Below the pieces are notes generated by a model. That model ran no database searches. It had not been told where the DNA came from and worked only from the letters and a program-made list of their open reading frames with translations. From the NCBI GenBank assembly GCA_964485235.1, contig CAZAIO010000134.1, positions 1 through 6,750 of the forward strand: a DNA stretch of 6,750 nucleotides, written 5' to 3'. This DNA comes from CAZAIO01 sp964485235. GTDB lineage: Bacteria > Chloroflexota > Dehalococcoidia > GIF9 > UBA5629. Below, piece by piece: positions 5,087-6,750 of this stretch (the first letter of the stretch is position 1; each line of letters starts with the position of its first letter). Position numbers and translations under genes: made by a program.

Positions 5087-6601
5087 TTGAAAATACTATT
5101 AGTATTTCCGCAATACCCGGATACATTTTGGAGTTTCAAACACGCTTTAAAGTTCGTCTCAAAGAAAGCAGCATTTCCGCCGCTTGGACTGCTGACAGTC
5201 GCAGCTATGTTACCGGATTCGTGGGATATGCGGCTCATAGATATGAACATAAATCCCCTGAAAGACAGTGATATCAGATGGGCTGATTATGTCTTTATCA
5301 GCGCTATGGCAATTCAAAGGGCGTCGGCGGAAACAGTGATCAAGCGGTGTAACCAGTTAGGGGCAAAGATAGTAGCCGGCGGTCCTCTATTTACCGCCAA
5401 TCATGAGGACTTTTCAGGTGTCGATCATTTAGTGCTCAACGAAGCGGAAATTACCCTGGAACCGTTTCTCAATGACCTTCAAAATGGCTGCGCCAGGCAT
5501 ATTTATCAAACTACGGAATGGCCTGAGATAAAAAATACTCCGGTACCTCTCTGGAAACTTATTGACACAAAAAAATATACGGCGCTCAGCGTCCAGTACT
5601 CCCGCGGCTGCCCCTTTGATTGCGAGTTCTGCGATATCGTTGTACTGAACGGACATACCCCCAGGACCAAAGATAAAGAGCAGCTTATAACGGAGCTGGA
5701 AGCGATATATGAACTTGGATGGAGAGACGGCGTTTTCATTGTTGACGATAATTTCATCGGCAACAAGAGGAAATTAAAAACGGAGATATTGCCTTCAATC
5801 ATTGCATGGATGAAAACTAAAAACCACCCCTTTACGCTCTTTACTGAAGCCTCAATTAACCTTGCCGATGATGAAGAACTCATAGATCTCATGACACAGG
5901 CGGGATTCGATACCGTATTCATCGGCATTGAATCTCCATCGCAAGAGAGTCTTCTTGAATGCGGGAAACTGCAAAATAAAAACCGTGATATGATCGCCTC
6001 GGTGAAAAAACTACAGAACCGCGGATTTCAGGTACACGGCGGATTTATCGTAGGCTTCGACAGTGATATTGCCGCTGCATTCGACAACATGATTGACTTC
6101 ATCCAGCGCAGCGGCATCGTCACCGCTATGGTGGGACTATTGAACGCACCGAACGGGACTAAATTATATCAGCGGCTGAAAAAGGAAAATCGCCTCGTAA
6201 AGACATTTTCCGGGAATAATACCGACATTTCTATGAATTTTATACCTAAAATGAAACATGAGACCCTGATAAACGGTTATAAACAAATAATCAATGCAAT
6301 CTATTCCCCCAAAAAATACTATGAAAGGACCACTGTCTTTCTGCTTGAATATAAGCCCGTTGCCACGCAAAAGTTCAATATCACCTATGAACAACTTAAA
6401 GCATTTATGATGTCGATCTGGATACTGGGTATAAAAGAGAACGGCAGAAAATATTACTGGAAACTTCTTGCCTGGACATTAATTAAGAGACCGGAACATT
6501 TCTCAATGTCCGTCACACTCGCAATCTATGGACTGCATTTCAGAAAGGTAACAGAGAGCCTGACCAAATTACCTGTTGAAAACATCTCTGAAACGACGTA
6601 A
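5087..6601 (+). CDS. B12-binding-type radical SAM protein with DUF4070-like C-terminus
   Basis: 504 aa. Residues 1-140 form the N-terminal Rossmann-like cobalamin-binding domain of class B radical SAM enzymes (KILLVFPQYPDTFW; FPPLGLLTVAAMLP 30-43; IVAGGP 95-100). I see no DxHxxG base-off motif, as is common in this group. The radical SAM core at about 165-345 has CX3CX2C at C175, C179 and C182 (SRGCPFDCEFC), then VDDNF (219-223) and GIESP (280-284). The remaining 160 residues look like the DUF4070 region found in hopanoid methylases such as HpnP and HpnR and in many uncharacterised relatives. Known relatives methylate or rearrange unactivated carbons, often of lipids. The substrate here is unknown and no hopanoid genes are nearby. 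The start is TTG with a good ribosome binding site. It appears to be a single gene, in the opposite direction to the activase operon and separated from the regulator by 565 bases, so a functional link is not shown. Confidence 0.92.
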   Translation: MKILLVFPQYPDTFWSFKHALKFVSKKAAFPPLGLLTVAAMLPDSWDMRLIDMNINPLKDSDIRWADYVFISAMAIQRASAETVIKRCNQLGAKIVAGGPLFTANHEDFSGVDHLVLNEAEITLEPFLNDLQNGCARHIYQTTEWPEIKNTPVPLWKLIDTKKYTALSVQYSRGCPFDCEFCDIVVLNGHTPRTKDKEQLITELEAIYELGWRDGVFIVDDNFIGNKRKLKTEILPSIIAWMKTKNHPFTLFTEASINLADDEELIDLMTQAGFDTVFIGIESPSQESLLECGKLQNKNRDMIASVKKLQNRGFQVHGGFIVGFDSDIAAAFDNMIDFIQRSGIVTAMVGLLNAPNGTKLYQRLKKENRLVKTFSGNNTDISMNFIPKMKHETLINGYKQIINAIYSPKKYYERTTVFLLEYKPVATQKFNITYEQLKAFMMSIWILGIKENGRKYYWKLLAWTLIKRPEHFSMSVTLAIYGLHFRKVTESLTKLPVENISETT

Positions 6602-6671
6602 CGGTCAAGACCAATTGCTCGTTCAGCCATAGTGCTCAATAAAATGTCTTATATGCTATAAGGTGACGGTT

Positions 6672-6743
6672 ATGCTTTTCTCACGAAACGGACACGGACT
6701 CCGGGACAAAAGGCAGTTTCAGGTTCAAATAAAACGGCGTTGA
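6672..6743 (+). CDS. Doubtful 23-codon ORF with a good ribosome binding site
   Basis: An ATG preceded at 5 bases by AAGGTGA (6660-6666) opens a frame of 23 codons rich in Arg and Lys (begins MLFSRNGHGL, ends QIKRR). It may be a tiny protein, the start of a gene broken by a frameshift, or chance. The 70 bases between the radical SAM stop and this ORF show no clear terminator. Confidence 0.2.
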   Translation: MLFSRNGHGLRDKRQFQVQIKRR

Positions 6744-6750
6744 ATAAAAC

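Noticed and set aside
5506..5928. Minus-strand 140-codon ORF inside the radical SAM gene
   Set aside because: It lies wholly opposite a gene with clear catalytic motifs and has low-complexity Ser-rich content typical of an antisense shadow.

Overview
The window looks like part of an anaerobic bacterial genome, most likely from a Clostridia-type Firmicute. Two different oxygen-sensitive radical SAM enzymes are encoded, one gene starts at TTG behind a good ribosome binding site, and the promoters are sigma-A-like. The lineage is an inference. A run of 10 N at 2355-2364 marks a join in a draft or metagenome assembly.

Left half (1-3260, minus strand): an apparent operon. A consensus promoter (TTGACA, 16 bp, TATAAT; 3233-3260) drives, in order, (i) an uncharacterised protein of about 296 aa, interrupted by the N gap (3139 down to 2248), (ii) a protein with two VOC/glyoxalase domains (2191 down to 1256), (iii) a glycyl-radical-enzyme activase with two extra 4Fe-4S cluster motifs (1082 down to 111), and possibly (iv) a gene that begins about 30 bases further on and leaves the window at base 1. 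No glycyl radical enzyme is visible, so the partner of the activase should lie beyond the left edge or elsewhere. The N gap appears to be mis-sized: read as written, the first gene ends in a nonsense tail, but with a gap length divisible by three it continues into a cysteine-rich C-terminus (CDECPGKHC).

Centre (3140-4521): a 422-bp divergent control region and a tandem-duplicated Lrp/AsnC regulator (3562-4521, plus strand). The control region holds facing promoters and two palindromes, 3210-3228 (over the predicted start site of the minus operon) and 3181-3194. Their centres are 31.5 bp apart, about three helical turns. The natural reading is that the regulator controls the divergent operon, and perhaps itself, in response to a small molecule.

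Right half (4522-6750): 565 bases with no convincing gene, containing a strong hairpin at 4991-5029 and possibly decayed coding sequence. Then comes a class B (B12-binding type) radical SAM protein with a C-terminal DUF4070-like region (5087-6601, TTG start), followed by about 150 bases with only a doubtful 23-codon ORF.

The best candidate for something undescribed is the regulator, operator and operon unit: a tandem Lrp protein next to a glycyl-radical activase, a VOC protein and a Cys-tailed unknown protein. The substrate cannot be deduced from this window.
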